This document shows, in pieces, positions 44,876 to 53,631 of a stretch of 64,000 bases of DNA. The DNA comes from an uncultured Halieaceae bacterium. GTDB taxonomy: Bacteria > Pseudomonadota > Gammaproteobacteria > Pseudomonadales > Halieaceae. Below the pieces are notes generated by a model. The model was given only the letters and a program-made list of their open reading frames with translations, did no database searches and had not been told where the DNA came from. Both the position numbers and the translations under genes were made by a program. Within the stretch, counting starts at the first letter, position 1, and every line of letters starts with the position of its first letter. The stretch is taken from the NCBI GenBank assembly GCA_938074045.1, contig CALJGI010000004.1:372001-436000 (forward strand), read 5' to 3'.

Positions 44876-44954
44876 CCAAAAATGTCTGTATCGCATCCGA
44901 GCCTAACGAATAAGTGTCGCGGAGGCGAGCAATGTTGACCAGACCTGGATTTGT

Positions 44955-45506
44955 TTGCCGACACAACTGCGGATCAGCAAAGAGCTGGTGGTACATTTGC
45001 CCAGCTTTCTCTCTTCGACACAGGTCAGGCCGGGAAGATTCTGCAGGGGCAATGTTTTCTGTATGGCTTCATACCCAAAGTCGGGAAATACCTGGCTGCG
45101 AGCCTTAATGCAAAATTATCTGTCCGGAGATGACCAGGCCGCGAGTATCAATCGCCTTGATAATTTCTTCGGCAACGAGTCAAATCCCAGCTGGTATCTG
45201 CCACTGGCCGGGGATAACATGTCCAAGATGGACACCCACCAGATTTGCTAGCTGCGCCCGGCGGTGCACCGCCATATTGCCGCGAGCAAAGCCAGCACGG
45301 TAATGGTCAAGACACATAATATGCTGGGCGCATACGAAGGCCGGCCATTGCACAATATAACAGTTACCAGCGGGGCCATGTGCGTGGTGCGTAATCTACT
45401 GGTCGTGGTTGTTACGGTGGCGGATCATTTCGGCCTGACCCTGAATGAGGCGATTGAGTTTATGTCGTCCGAGGCGACAGGCACGCCCAATGATGAAAAC
45501 CTTTAA
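44955..45506 (+). pseudogene. Broken sulfotransferase gene
   Basis: One frame reads FCMASYPKSGNTWLRALMQN, containing the 5'-phosphosulfate-binding loop SYPKSGNTW of PAPS sulfotransferases. It stops at a TAG (45249-45251), then continues in the same frame with TVMVKTHNMLGAYEGRPLHN and MCVVRNLLVVVVTVADHFGL, the normal second half of the domain, to a TAA at 45506. The usual VRNP..V motif is altered to VRNLL. The expected C-terminal 100 or so residues are missing. An N-terminal extension is also out of keeping with the family. It is therefore both interrupted and truncated, and probably inactive. It stands just upstream of the second sulfatase. Confidence 0.8.
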
Positions 45507-45563
45507 CTATCTGCCACCCGGAAGACGCTGAGCGGTTGAATTCAAGACCACTGGAGTAAACCA

Positions 45564-47108
45564 ATGACCAAAAATCTCATACAGCAGAAGCTGTACGCAA
45601 ATTTTTGCTTGATGGCGGGTGTGTTAGTCACGCTATCTGCAGGCGCGGTGGAGCGTCCGAATATTCTCGTCATCTGGGGCGACGATATCGGCTGGTCAAA
45701 TATCAGCGCATATCACCGTGGCATGCTTGGAGGCAGTACGCCCAATATTGACCGCCTCGCAATGGAAGGTGCGATGTTTACGGATTATTACGGCGAGCAA
45801 AGCTGTACCGCGGGGCGCTCTGCGTTTGTCACGGGGCAGCACCCACTGCGTACTGGTCTGTTGAAGGTCGGTCTCCCAGGCGCACCTGCTGGTCTACAGG
45901 CTGAGGACCCAACGCTGGCCGAGATTCTCAAACCCCTCGGTTATGCGACGGGGCAGTTTGGCAAAAACCATTTAGGCGACAAGGACGAGTTCCTGCCCAG
46001 CAATCACGGATTTGATGAATTCCTGGGCAATTTGTATCACCTGAATGCCGAAGAGGAACCGGAGACTTACTTCTATCCCAAAGACCCGGCCTTTCATAAG
46101 CGGTATGCCCCGCGCGGAGTTATGCACGCCTTCGCGGACGGTAAGATTGAGGATACCGGACCATTGACCCGCAAGCGCATGGAAACCGCGGACCAGGAGT
46201 TCACGGACGCGGCGCTAAAATTTATTGACCGCTCACACCGGGCCAAAAAACCGTTCTTTGTCTGGTTCAACGCCACCCGTATGCATGTCTGGACCCGATT
46301 GGCACCCCGTTGGGAGGGCAGTAGCGGCTACGGATTGTATGCCGACGGTTTGAATGAGCACGACCACCATGTGGGTCAATTGCTGGATAAGCTCGATGGG
46401 CTGAACATCGCCGACAACACCATTGTCGTTTATTCTACCGACAACGGATCCCAGACGAATACCTATCCTGATGGTGGCGTAGAGCCTTTCCGCGGAGAAA
46501 AAGGTACTACCTGGGAAGGAGGCTTTAGGGTGCCGGCGCTCATCCGCTGGCCGGGAACTGTGCAACCTGGTCGGGTTATCAACGATGTATTCAGCCATCT
46601 CGACTGGTTTCCAACATTGGTAACAGCGGCGGGTGTAGAAGATATTGGAGCCAAGCTCAAGCAAGGTTATGCCGCCGGCGACAAATCCTTCAAAGTTCAT
46701 CTGGATGGTTATGATCAGACCGAACTGCTGGCGGGAGAGGGGCCGGGTAAGCGCAATACGGTGTTCTTTTTTGACGACAATGCTAATCTGAATGCCATTC
46801 GTTGGGGCGACTGGAAAGTACATTTTGCAATCATGCCGGACTGGAATACAGGTAGGCAGCCCCTGACATTTCCGATGGCGATGAATCTGAGAACGGATCC
46901 CTTTGAGACGTCGATGGATTCCAGCCTGTTCGCCCGTTTTTCCGCGGATAACCTTTGGTTGTTTGTGCCTATGCAGGATGTGGTGGGGCAGTGGCTGGCA
47001 ACGTTTCGGGAGTTTCCACCCCGTCAGCCGACGGCCAGTTTTACCATTGACAAAATCATGCAGCAGATGCAGATGATGGCCGCCAGGAGCGCTGCGGAGA
47101 AACCCTAA
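45564..47108 (+). CDS. Secreted formylglycine-dependent sulfatase with C-x-A-x-R motif
   Basis: 514 residues with a Sec signal peptide (FCLMAGVLVTLSAGAVE). Metal ligands in VIWGDDIGWSNIS, the catalytic CTAGRSAFVTGQHP (Cys81; C-x-A-x-R in place of the common C-x-P-x-R), GKNHLGDKDEFLPSNHGFDE, and VYSTDNGSQTNTYPDGG are present. Sulfatases with alanine at this position are known and are still matured to formylglycine. It is long and periplasmic or secreted. The substrate is unknown. It starts 58 bp after the broken sulfotransferase and is followed after one base by a homocysteine methyltransferase gene. Confidence 0.92.
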   Translation: MTKNLIQQKLYANFCLMAGVLVTLSAGAVERPNILVIWGDDIGWSNISAYHRGMLGGSTPNIDRLAMEGAMFTDYYGEQSCTAGRSAFVTGQHPLRTGLLKVGLPGAPAGLQAEDPTLAEILKPLGYATGQFGKNHLGDKDEFLPSNHGFDEFLGNLYHLNAEEEPETYFYPKDPAFHKRYAPRGVMHAFADGKIEDTGPLTRKRMETADQEFTDAALKFIDRSHRAKKPFFVWFNATRMHVWTRLAPRWEGSSGYGLYADGLNEHDHHVGQLLDKLDGLNIADNTIVVYSTDNGSQTNTYPDGGVEPFRGEKGTTWEGGFRVPALIRWPGTVQPGRVINDVFSHLDWFPTLVTAAGVEDIGAKLKQGYAAGDKSFKVHLDGYDQTELLAGEGPGKRNTVFFFDDNANLNAIRWGDWKVHFAIMPDWNTGRQPLTFPMAMNLRTDPFETSMDSSLFARFSADNLWLFVPMQDVVGQWLATFREFPPRQPTASFTIDKIMQQMQMMAARSAAEKP

Positions 47109-47109
47109 C

Positions 47110-48033
47110 ATGCGTCCTCGTTCCGCTGCCAATCGCATACAGCAGGTTATCGAAGAGGCTGGCTATTTTCTGTTGGACGGCGGTCTTGCTACGGAAATGG
47201 AACGGCTGGGTTTCAATCTGGATACAGACTTGTGGTCGGCGGCCGCATTGACTGCGCAGCCAGATCTGGTAAGCGCCGTGCATGAAAAATATCTGTCGGC
47301 TGGTTCACGGTGTGTGACCAGCGCAAGCTATCAGGTTAGCGTGAACGGCTTTGAGCGGGCGGGTTATAGTGCACAACAGGCCTGGGATTCACTGCAGCTA
47401 AGCATAGATCTGGCACTGGACGCCCGTGACAAAATTGCACCAGAAGCCTTGGTGGCGGCCAGTCTGGGGCCATTTGGTGCATCCCGTGCCGACGGTTCAG
47501 AATACACGGGTAATTATGGGTTGAGCCGGGCGGAACTCCTTGATTTTCACAGCGAGCGATTTCGCCGACTGGCGCACAGCGGAGCCGACTTTCTGGCCTG
47601 TGAGACTATTCCCAGCCTGTATGAGGCGGAAGCTCTGGCGGAATTATTCACGCGAGAACCTGCAGTGGAGGGTTGGGTCAGTTTCAGCTGCGTCGACGAT
47701 CGCCACCTATCTGATGGCACGGCCATCGCCGAGGGAGCGAGTTTGTTTGCCGAGGTGGGAGGTGTATTTGCAGTTGGCATAAACTGCGTTGCCCCAGAGC
47801 TGGTGGAAAATCTGATTCGGGAGCTTCGCGCGGCTGTCCCGGATAAACATGTGGTGGTGTACCCTAATGCCGGCGGAACTTACGACGCAGCAAGCAAGGA
47901 GTGGACGGCGGCGACACAGTGGGACTGTGTTGCTGCCGCTGCCCGTTGGTATGAGGCGGGCGCGAGGTTGTTGGGCGGTTGCTGTCGAGTAGGTCCCGGG
48001 CAGATCGAGGAGATTGGCCGCGGTCTTGCGTAG
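47110..48033 (+). CDS. mmuM: Homocysteine S-methyltransferase (MmuM type)
   Basis: 307 residues. Methylates homocysteine using S-methylmethionine or a related donor. N-terminal LLDGGLATEMERLGFNLDTD, zinc-ligand Cys in FLACETIPSLYEAEA-like and GINCVAPELV segments, and C-terminal LLGGCCRVGPGQIEEI with the paired Cys. The gene starts directly behind the sulfatase (1-bp gap), so the two may share a transcript. A sulfur-metabolism link between them is only suggestive. Confidence 0.88.
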   Translation: MRPRSAANRIQQVIEEAGYFLLDGGLATEMERLGFNLDTDLWSAAALTAQPDLVSAVHEKYLSAGSRCVTSASYQVSVNGFERAGYSAQQAWDSLQLSIDLALDARDKIAPEALVAASLGPFGASRADGSEYTGNYGLSRAELLDFHSERFRRLAHSGADFLACETIPSLYEAEALAELFTREPAVEGWVSFSCVDDRHLSDGTAIAEGASLFAEVGGVFAVGINCVAPELVENLIRELRAAVPDKHVVVYPNAGGTYDAASKEWTAATQWDCVAAAARWYEAGARLLGGCCRVGPGQIEEIGRGLA

Positions 48034-48062
48034 GATCGCTGGACTCTGATCAGGTGGTTTGT

Positions 48063-48968
48063 TCACGCGTGTTGGAGACGACGATACTCCCGGGGAGATA
48101 CGCCGATTATCTGCTTGAACAGGCGTGAAAAATAGTAGGGATCTTGATAACCAACTGCCGCTGCCACGTGTTTGACGCTGTCCTGGGTGGCATCAAGAAG
48201 CCGGCAGGCAAATTCCATTTTCAAGTGGATGAAGTGTTGGATGGGGGAATGCCCGGTCATTTGCTTGAAGCGCCGGGCAAAATGATATTTTGATAGCTGC
48301 GCATTGGTGGCGAGCTCGGTGAGATCGAGTTGCGATTCGATGCGCATGTGCATCAGCTCCTGAATCTGATCCAGATCGATTTCCTGGGCCGCTGGCGTCT
48401 GATAGCGAGCGGCCATTGTCGCAACGCCGGTGAGCAACTGTTTCAGCTGGCTGGAGCCATGAATAAAGCGCAGTTCCGAGAACCCTGCGCGTTGTAATGT
48501 GAACAGCGCATCAAAGTCTGCAATCACTCGTGGCTGCAGTCCCAGATCCAGCTGTAATCGGTTTTCGCCGACAAGGTTTGTGTATTCCTCTGCACGGTCT
48601 CCGTCATAGTGAATCCAGTAAATACTCCAGGGCTGAGATTCCGACGCCCGATAGCGGTGGGGAACATCCCTGGGCAATAACACGATATCGCCGCTACCGA
48701 TGTTAATCTCGTGGTCTTCAGTCTCCACCACGCCCTGACCTGCAGTACAATACAGCATCAAATAGCTGTCGTGGCGCACGCGACTCATGCTGTGTCCCGC
48801 TGCTGTGGGATAGTAACCCACAGCTAGTGGGAATAGGTCACGGCTCAGGGGGTGTGTGGCAAGAAAGTCCAGTAAAAATATTGGGGTCACAAAGCGACGG
48901 CCTGCCGCTGGCAGTGGCCACTTTGACGTGATTTCGAAGCTTTGGTTGGATACTTGAGCGGTCTTCAC
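48063..48968 (-). CDS. mmsR: AraC-family transcriptional regulator (MmsR-like)
   Basis: 301 residues. An N-terminal cupin-like sensor (IVLLPRDVPHRYRASESQPW, SIYWIHYDGDRAEEYTNLVG) is followed by two helix-turn-helix motifs at the C-terminus (LTELATNAQLSKYHFARRFK and VKHVAAAVGYQDPYYFSRLF). Pseudomonas MmsR is a similar-sized AraC protein divergent from the mms valine-catabolic genes. This gene has the same relation to the operon starting at 49110, so I name it by context. The inducer would be valine-derived (inference). Confidence 0.85.
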   Translation of the reverse strand: MKTAQVSNQSFEITSKWPLPAAGRRFVTPIFLLDFLATHPLSRDLFPLAVGYYPTAAGHSMSRVRHDSYLMLYCTAGQGVVETEDHEINIGSGDIVLLPRDVPHRYRASESQPWSIYWIHYDGDRAEEYTNLVGENRLQLDLGLQPRVIADFDALFTLQRAGFSELRFIHGSSQLKQLLTGVATMAARYQTPAAQEIDLDQIQELMHMRIESQLDLTELATNAQLSKYHFARRFKQMTGHSPIQHFIHLKMEFACRLLDATQDSVKHVAAAVGYQDPYYFSRLFKQIIGVSPREYRRLQHA

Positions 48969-48986
48969 AGTTCGATTGGGCTTCAG

Positions 48987-49014
48987 TTGTGAGTTGGCAT
49001 AAAAGCAATATAAT
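48987..49014 (+). promoter_or_regulatory. Promoter of the valine/isobutyrate catabolic operon
   Basis: -35 TTGTGA (48987-48992) and -10 TATAAT (49009-49014) with 16-bp spacing, directed towards 49110. The transcript start would be near 49021, leaving an 89-nt leader with TAGGAG before the ATG. The divergent regulator starts at 48968, so its site is likely here. Confidence 0.55.
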
Positions 49015-49109
49015 CCATTAAAAAGACAACATCCTCAATGTAAGCCACCTATATTTCGTGATTAGATAGGGGGTTAGCTGCATAGAATCCGTAATAGGAG
49101 CCATACAAG

Positions 49110-50525
49110 ATGAACACAGAGATGCAAGTCGATACAGATGCGAGCCGCGAAATTGCTGCACTGATGGATCGGGCCCGAGCTGCCCAGGCGCAGATAGCCG
49201 ACTACTCTCAGGAACAGGTTGACGAACTGATCAGGGGCATGGTGTGGGCTGCCAGCAGACCCGGGATGGCAGAACAGATTGCACAACAGACCATTGATGA
49301 AACCCAGTTGGGAAATTACGAGGCGAAGTACACCAAGATCGCCAAAAAAACCCGAGCCACACTAGCCGATATCATTCACGACAAGTCGGTTGGTGTTATC
49401 GAGGTTGACGAAGAGCGCAACATCATAAAAATTGCAAAACCCATGGGTGTGGTCGGTGCTTTGTCTACCTCTACGCACCCTGAAGCCACACCTGTCATCA
49501 AAGCCATACAGTCCGTGAAGGGGCGTAATGCGATCATTATCGCACCGCATCCCCGGGCCAAGCATACGAACAAGCTGGTATGCGATCAGATGCGGCATGC
49601 GCTGGAAAAACTGGGTGCACCGGCTGATCTGGTTATTCCAATAGAATTTCCGACTCTGGAAACCACCCAGGAGCTAATGCGCCAGTGTGATGTCATACAC
49701 GCCACTGGAGGCAAACCTATGGTTCAGGCTGCCTACTCAAGCGGGACACCAGCCCTCGGCGTCGGTGTTGGCAACGCCGTTATTACAGTGGATGATACGG
49801 CTGATCTGGAAGACGCCGCGGAAAAAATTCTTGCCTCCAAAACCTTTGACGAAGGTACCTCTTGTTCTTCTGATAATGCCGTTGTGGCGTTTGACTCTAT
49901 CTATGATGATCTGTTGGAAAAGCTGATCGGTCAGGGCGGTTATCTGGTCGCCGCTGAAGACTACGACAAACTGGCAAAAGCCATGTGGCAAGATGGCATT
50001 CTCAATCGCGATATCGTGGCACAGAATGCGCACCGTATTGGTGAGCTGTCTGGTATTGATATTCCTGAAAGTGCGCGTTTTGTGATTGTGCGTGAAGAGG
50101 GTGTTGGCCCGGATCATCCCTTTTCCGGGGAAAAGCTTTCCGTGGTGATGGCCCTCTATCGGGTAGCCGACCTGGAGGAGGCTATTGAGTTGACCAATCG
50201 GATTCAGGCCTATCAGGGGCTGGGTCATTCCTGTGGCCTGTATACCAGCAGTGACGATAATATCCTGCGTTATGGCACCGGTACCAAGACGTCGCGGGTT
50301 ATGATCAATCAGCCTCAGTCTACCTCTAACAGCGGCGCGCTCTGGAACGGGATGCGCCAGACCTTCTCACTGGGTTGTGGGTCCTGGGGGGGCAACTCTA
50401 CCAATGACAACATCAATTGGCGCAATCTGGTAAATATCACCTGGATATCCAAGCCGCTGGCCGAAGTCAAAACTATTCCCGACGAGGAAGAGTTGTTCGG
50501 AGATGTCATAGCGAAAATAGGTTGA
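49110..50525 (+). CDS. CoA-acylating aldehyde dehydrogenase (SauS / acetaldehyde dehydrogenase-like)
   Basis: 471 residues, with ALDH catalytic Cys in KTFDEGTSCSSDNAVV. Characteristic text includes KPMGVVGALSTSTHPEATPV, KGRNAIIIAPHPRAKHT and HPFSGEKLSVVMALYRV. It is closest in feel to acylating sulfoacetaldehyde dehydrogenase (SauS) and acetaldehyde dehydrogenases, not to MmsA (about 500 residues, different N-terminus). Acylating members make acyl-CoA from aldehyde, NAD(P) and CoA. In this operon the natural substrate could be methylmalonate semialdehyde (to propionyl-CoA) or isobutyraldehyde. It is the first gene, driven by the promoter above, with the next gene 9 bp away. Confidence 0.85.
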   Translation: MNTEMQVDTDASREIAALMDRARAAQAQIADYSQEQVDELIRGMVWAASRPGMAEQIAQQTIDETQLGNYEAKYTKIAKKTRATLADIIHDKSVGVIEVDEERNIIKIAKPMGVVGALSTSTHPEATPVIKAIQSVKGRNAIIIAPHPRAKHTNKLVCDQMRHALEKLGAPADLVIPIEFPTLETTQELMRQCDVIHATGGKPMVQAAYSSGTPALGVGVGNAVITVDDTADLEDAAEKILASKTFDEGTSCSSDNAVVAFDSIYDDLLEKLIGQGGYLVAAEDYDKLAKAMWQDGILNRDIVAQNAHRIGELSGIDIPESARFVIVREEGVGPDHPFSGEKLSVVMALYRVADLEEAIELTNRIQAYQGLGHSCGLYTSSDDNILRYGTGTKTSRVMINQPQSTSNSGALWNGMRQTFSLGCGSWGGNSTNDNINWRNLVNITWISKPLAEVKTIPDEEELFGDVIAKIG

Positions 50526-50534
50526 TTCCTGGCC

Positions 50535-51695
50535 ATGGAGTTTTCACTCTCTGAAGAACAGCACGCCTACCAGCAGGCGGCGCGAGAATTTGCTCTGGGC
50601 GAGCTCGCTCCCCACGCCGCGCGCTGGGATGCGGAGCACATCTTTCCCACCGAGGTGTTCGCCGCCGCAGGTCAACTTGGCTTTATGGGTTTGTACACTC
50701 CGGAAGCGGCCGGTGGCCTGGGTATGGGTCGGCTTGATTCGAGTCTGATTGTGGAAGAGCTCGCCGGCGGCTGTACCGTTACCGCAGCTTTCCTCACAAT
50801 CCACAATATGGCCACCAGTATGGTCGGTCGCTACGGCGCTGATGCCCTGATTGAAGAGTGGTGTCCAGTGCTGGTCAGCGGCGAAAAACTGGCCTCTTAT
50901 TGCCTGACCGAACCCGGTGCGGGGTCCGATGCCGCCAGTCTCAAAACCACGGCGCGTGCTGACGGTGGCGACTACATTGTCAATGGTGGCAAGGTGTTTA
51001 TCTCCGGTGCCGGCGCAACAGATCTGCTGATCGTGATGCTTAGGACGGGCGCGGCGGGTCCCAAGGGAATTACTGCCCTTGCGATCCCCGCTGACGCAGA
51101 GGGTATTCACTACGGCAAACGCGAGGAAAAAATGGGCTGGAATGCCCAGCCTACCTGCACCATCAGCTTCGATAACGTGCGTGTACCCCAGAGCTACCGG
51201 CTCGGTGAGGAGGGGCAGGGCTTCAGCATTGCCATGGAGGGACTGGATGGTGGACGTATCAATATTGCCACCTGCTCCGTGGGCACGGCCCAGGCCGCGC
51301 TGCAAACCACTCTCGCCTACACCGCTGAAAGAAAGCAGTTCAATAAACCTATAGCGGATTTTCAGGTCACGCAGTTCAAGCTGGCGGACATGGCCACGGA
51401 ACTGGTGGCAGCCAGGCAGATGATTCGACTGGCGGCCTATAAACTGGACCAGGGAGATGCCGATGCCACGACCTACTGTGCAATGGCAAAGCGATTCGCC
51501 ACTGATGTCGGCTTTGATATTTGTAATGAGGCGCTGCAATTACACGGCGGCTACGGGTATATCAAGGAGTATCCCCTCGAGCGCCATGTGCGCGATACGA
51601 GAGTCCATCAGATACTCGAGGGGACCAACGAAATCATGCGGGTGATTATCGCCCGTAGACTTATGCTCGAAGGGGCAATGGAGGTAATTCGGTGA
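50535..51695 (+). CDS. Acyl-CoA dehydrogenase (probable isobutyryl-CoA dehydrogenase)
   Basis: 386 residues. FAD enzyme oxidising a short acyl-CoA to enoyl-CoA. YCLTEPGAGSDAASLKTTAR and ISGAGATDLLIVMLRT are the FAD/substrate signatures. QLHGGYGYIKEYPLERHVRD and VHQILEGTNEIMRVIIAR close the C-terminus, with the usual catalytic Glu in the YGYIKEYPLER region or its equivalent. In the order of this operon its substrate is most likely isobutyryl-CoA. It overlaps the next gene by 4 bp. Confidence 0.92.
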   Translation: MEFSLSEEQHAYQQAAREFALGELAPHAARWDAEHIFPTEVFAAAGQLGFMGLYTPEAAGGLGMGRLDSSLIVEELAGGCTVTAAFLTIHNMATSMVGRYGADALIEEWCPVLVSGEKLASYCLTEPGAGSDAASLKTTARADGGDYIVNGGKVFISGAGATDLLIVMLRTGAAGPKGITALAIPADAEGIHYGKREEKMGWNAQPTCTISFDNVRVPQSYRLGEEGQGFSIAMEGLDGGRINIATCSVGTAQAALQTTLAYTAERKQFNKPIADFQVTQFKLADMATELVAARQMIRLAAYKLDQGDADATTYCAMAKRFATDVGFDICNEALQLHGGYGYIKEYPLERHVRDTRVHQILEGTNEIMRVIIARRLMLEGAMEVIR

Positions 51696-52480
51696 GTTAC
51701 AGTACAAGCGACAAACTCAAGGTCGAGATCGATGGGCATGTGGCGGTAGTCACTATCGATAATCCCGCTGCAAACACCTGGGATAAAGAGAGTTTGCCTG
51801 CTCTCAAGGCGCTGGTGGCAGCGCTGAATGAAGATCGCAGCATCTATGCGCTGGTTATTACCGGTGCCGGCGACAAATTCTTCTCTGCCGGAGCGGACCT
51901 CAAATTATTCGCTGACGGCGAACCCGAGACAGCCCGCGCCATGTCCACCTACTTTGGCGAGGGCTTCGAAACGCTGGCTGATTTTCGCGGTGTGTCCATT
52001 GCTGCCATTAATGGATTCGCCATGGGGGGCGGGTTGGAAGTGGCCCTGGCCTGTGATATCCGTATAGCTGAGACACACGCAAAAATGGCGTTGCCAGAGG
52101 CCAAGGTGGGTCTGTTGCCCTGCGCTGGTGGCACGCAGCGCTTGAGCTGGTTAGTGGGCGAAGGTTGGGCCAAAAAAATGATTCTCTGCGGTGAACGCGT
52201 TGACGCACAGACGGCGGAGCGTATCGGCCTGGTTGAAGAGGTGGTTGAATCCGGATCAGCCCTCACCAGGGCGTGCGAACTTGCTGTACAGGTCGGCGAA
52301 CAAAGCCCTATTTCGGTTACCCACTGTAAGCATCTGATACACACTGCCCGTGACGGAGCCATTGCCAGTGGGTTGGCAGGGGAGAGGGACAGATTTGTAG
52401 ATTTGTTCTCCACTGAGGATCAGCGGGAAGGTGTTAACGCCTTTCTCGAGAAGCGCAAGCCGGTGTGGAAAAACTGCTGA
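51692..52480 (+). CDS. Enoyl-CoA hydratase
   Basis: 262-residue crotonase-fold hydratase. The oxyanion-hole segment ITGAGDKFFSAGADLKLFAD and AINGFAMGGGLEVALACDIR, plus MALPEAKVGLLPCAGGTQRL with the catalytic Glu positions, are present. In this pathway it would hydrate methacrylyl-CoA to 3-hydroxyisobutyryl-CoA. The start overlaps the dehydrogenase, and the stop overlaps the following gene by one base (TGATG). Confidence 0.9.
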   Translation: MSYSTSDKLKVEIDGHVAVVTIDNPAANTWDKESLPALKALVAALNEDRSIYALVITGAGDKFFSAGADLKLFADGEPETARAMSTYFGEGFETLADFRGVSIAAINGFAMGGGLEVALACDIRIAETHAKMALPEAKVGLLPCAGGTQRLSWLVGEGWAKKMILCGERVDAQTAERIGLVEEVVESGSALTRACELAVQVGEQSPISVTHCKHLIHTARDGAIASGLAGERDRFVDLFSTEDQREGVNAFLEKRKPVWKNC

Positions 52481-53598
52481 TGGATGTGAAACCCGTTTTA
52501 GCAGAAGAGCTGCCCACCAGCGATGGTCGGCGGATCGGCCACCTGACCTTGAGCGTTGAGAAAACGTTGAATTCCCTGACCCGGGAAATGGTAGATATTT
52601 TGTTGGGCCAACTGCGATCCTGGCGGGATGATGCCGGCGTGGTAGCGGTTTTTATCGATGCGGCGGGGGACAAGGCATTTTGCGCGGGGGGTGATGTGCA
52701 AGCTTTACACGCTTCGTCCACGGGAACCCCCGGGGGTCCCTGTGAGTATGCGGAATCTTTTTTCGAGCAGGAATACCGCATGAACTTCCTGTTGCACACC
52801 TACCCCAAGCCTGTTGTCTGCTGGGGGCACGGTATTGTCATGGGTGGCGGTCTGGGGGTGATGGCGGCTTGCAGTCACAAAGTTGTTACGGCCCGAACCC
52901 GCATTGCCATGCCCGAGGTAACCATTGCCCTGTTTCCCGATGTGGGGGGCAGCTGGTTTCTCAACCGTATGCCGGGAGCGAGTGGCCTGTTCCTGGCGTT
53001 GACTGCGGCGTCGATAAACGGGGCAGATGCGCTGTTTACAGGCATCGGAGATATTTTCCTTGGCCATGAGCAGCGCGCAGAGGTCGTCCAAGGTCTGCAG
53101 GCGCGACAGTGGGGCGATGCGGCGGAAACTTACTCAGAGACGGTAGCATCGGTGCTGGAATCGTTTCAGGGTTCCGCCGCTGATGAACTGCTTGCGGGTA
53201 ATGTCGAGGCGCACCTTGAACGGATTGATGCCCTTTGTGACAGAGCCAATCTTCCGCAAACCATCGCAGCCATTCTCGCCCTCGGTGATGAGGACACCTG
53301 GCTTGCCCGCGCTCGGGACAGCCTGGCCGGAGGTTCGCCATTGGCCAGCGCCTGGATACATCGCCAATTGGTAGAGTCTGCGGATTACAGCCTAGTCGAA
53401 GTATTCCGTTCCGAATTGCGGTTGGCTACCAACATCATGCGTGACCCCGAATTTGGTGAGGGCGTCAGAGCCCTGCTTATCGACAAGGATCGACAGCCGG
53501 CCTGGCAATATGAGTCTCTGGCAGACATTCCAGCGTCGGTACTGGATAAATTCTTTGCCGAACCCTGGGCAGAGAACCCACTCCATGATCTGGTTTGA
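52480..53598 (+). CDS. 3-hydroxyisobutyryl-CoA hydrolase (crotonase family)
   Basis: 372 residues, long for the crotonase family as expected for HIBCH. AAGDKAFCAGGDVQALHA, VVCWGHGIVMGGGLGVMAAC, RIAMPEVTIALFPDVGGSW (catalytic Glu/Asp) and the distinctive C-terminal half are present. It releases free 3-hydroxyisobutyrate, which the following dehydrogenase oxidises. I take ATG 52480 (overlapping TGA). A GTG at 52465 would add five residues. Confidence 0.88.
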   Translation: MDVKPVLAEELPTSDGRRIGHLTLSVEKTLNSLTREMVDILLGQLRSWRDDAGVVAVFIDAAGDKAFCAGGDVQALHASSTGTPGGPCEYAESFFEQEYRMNFLLHTYPKPVVCWGHGIVMGGGLGVMAACSHKVVTARTRIAMPEVTIALFPDVGGSWFLNRMPGASGLFLALTAASINGADALFTGIGDIFLGHEQRAEVVQGLQARQWGDAAETYSETVASVLESFQGSAADELLAGNVEAHLERIDALCDRANLPQTIAAILALGDEDTWLARARDSLAGGSPLASAWIHRQLVESADYSLVEVFRSELRLATNIMRDPEFGEGVRALLIDKDRQPAWQYESLADIPASVLDKFFAEPWAENPLHDLV

Positions 53599-53631
53599 TC
53601 CAGACAGACGAAACACAACAAGGTAACAAAC

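Noticed and set aside
46233-47138. 301-codon minus-strand frame opposite the second sulfatase
   Set aside because: The sulfatase strand has signal peptide, metal ligands and catalytic Cys; the reverse frame has none.
50544-51539. 331-codon minus-strand frame opposite the acyl-CoA dehydrogenase
   Set aside because: A shadow of the dehydrogenase gene, with low-complexity Gly/His/Arg-rich translation.
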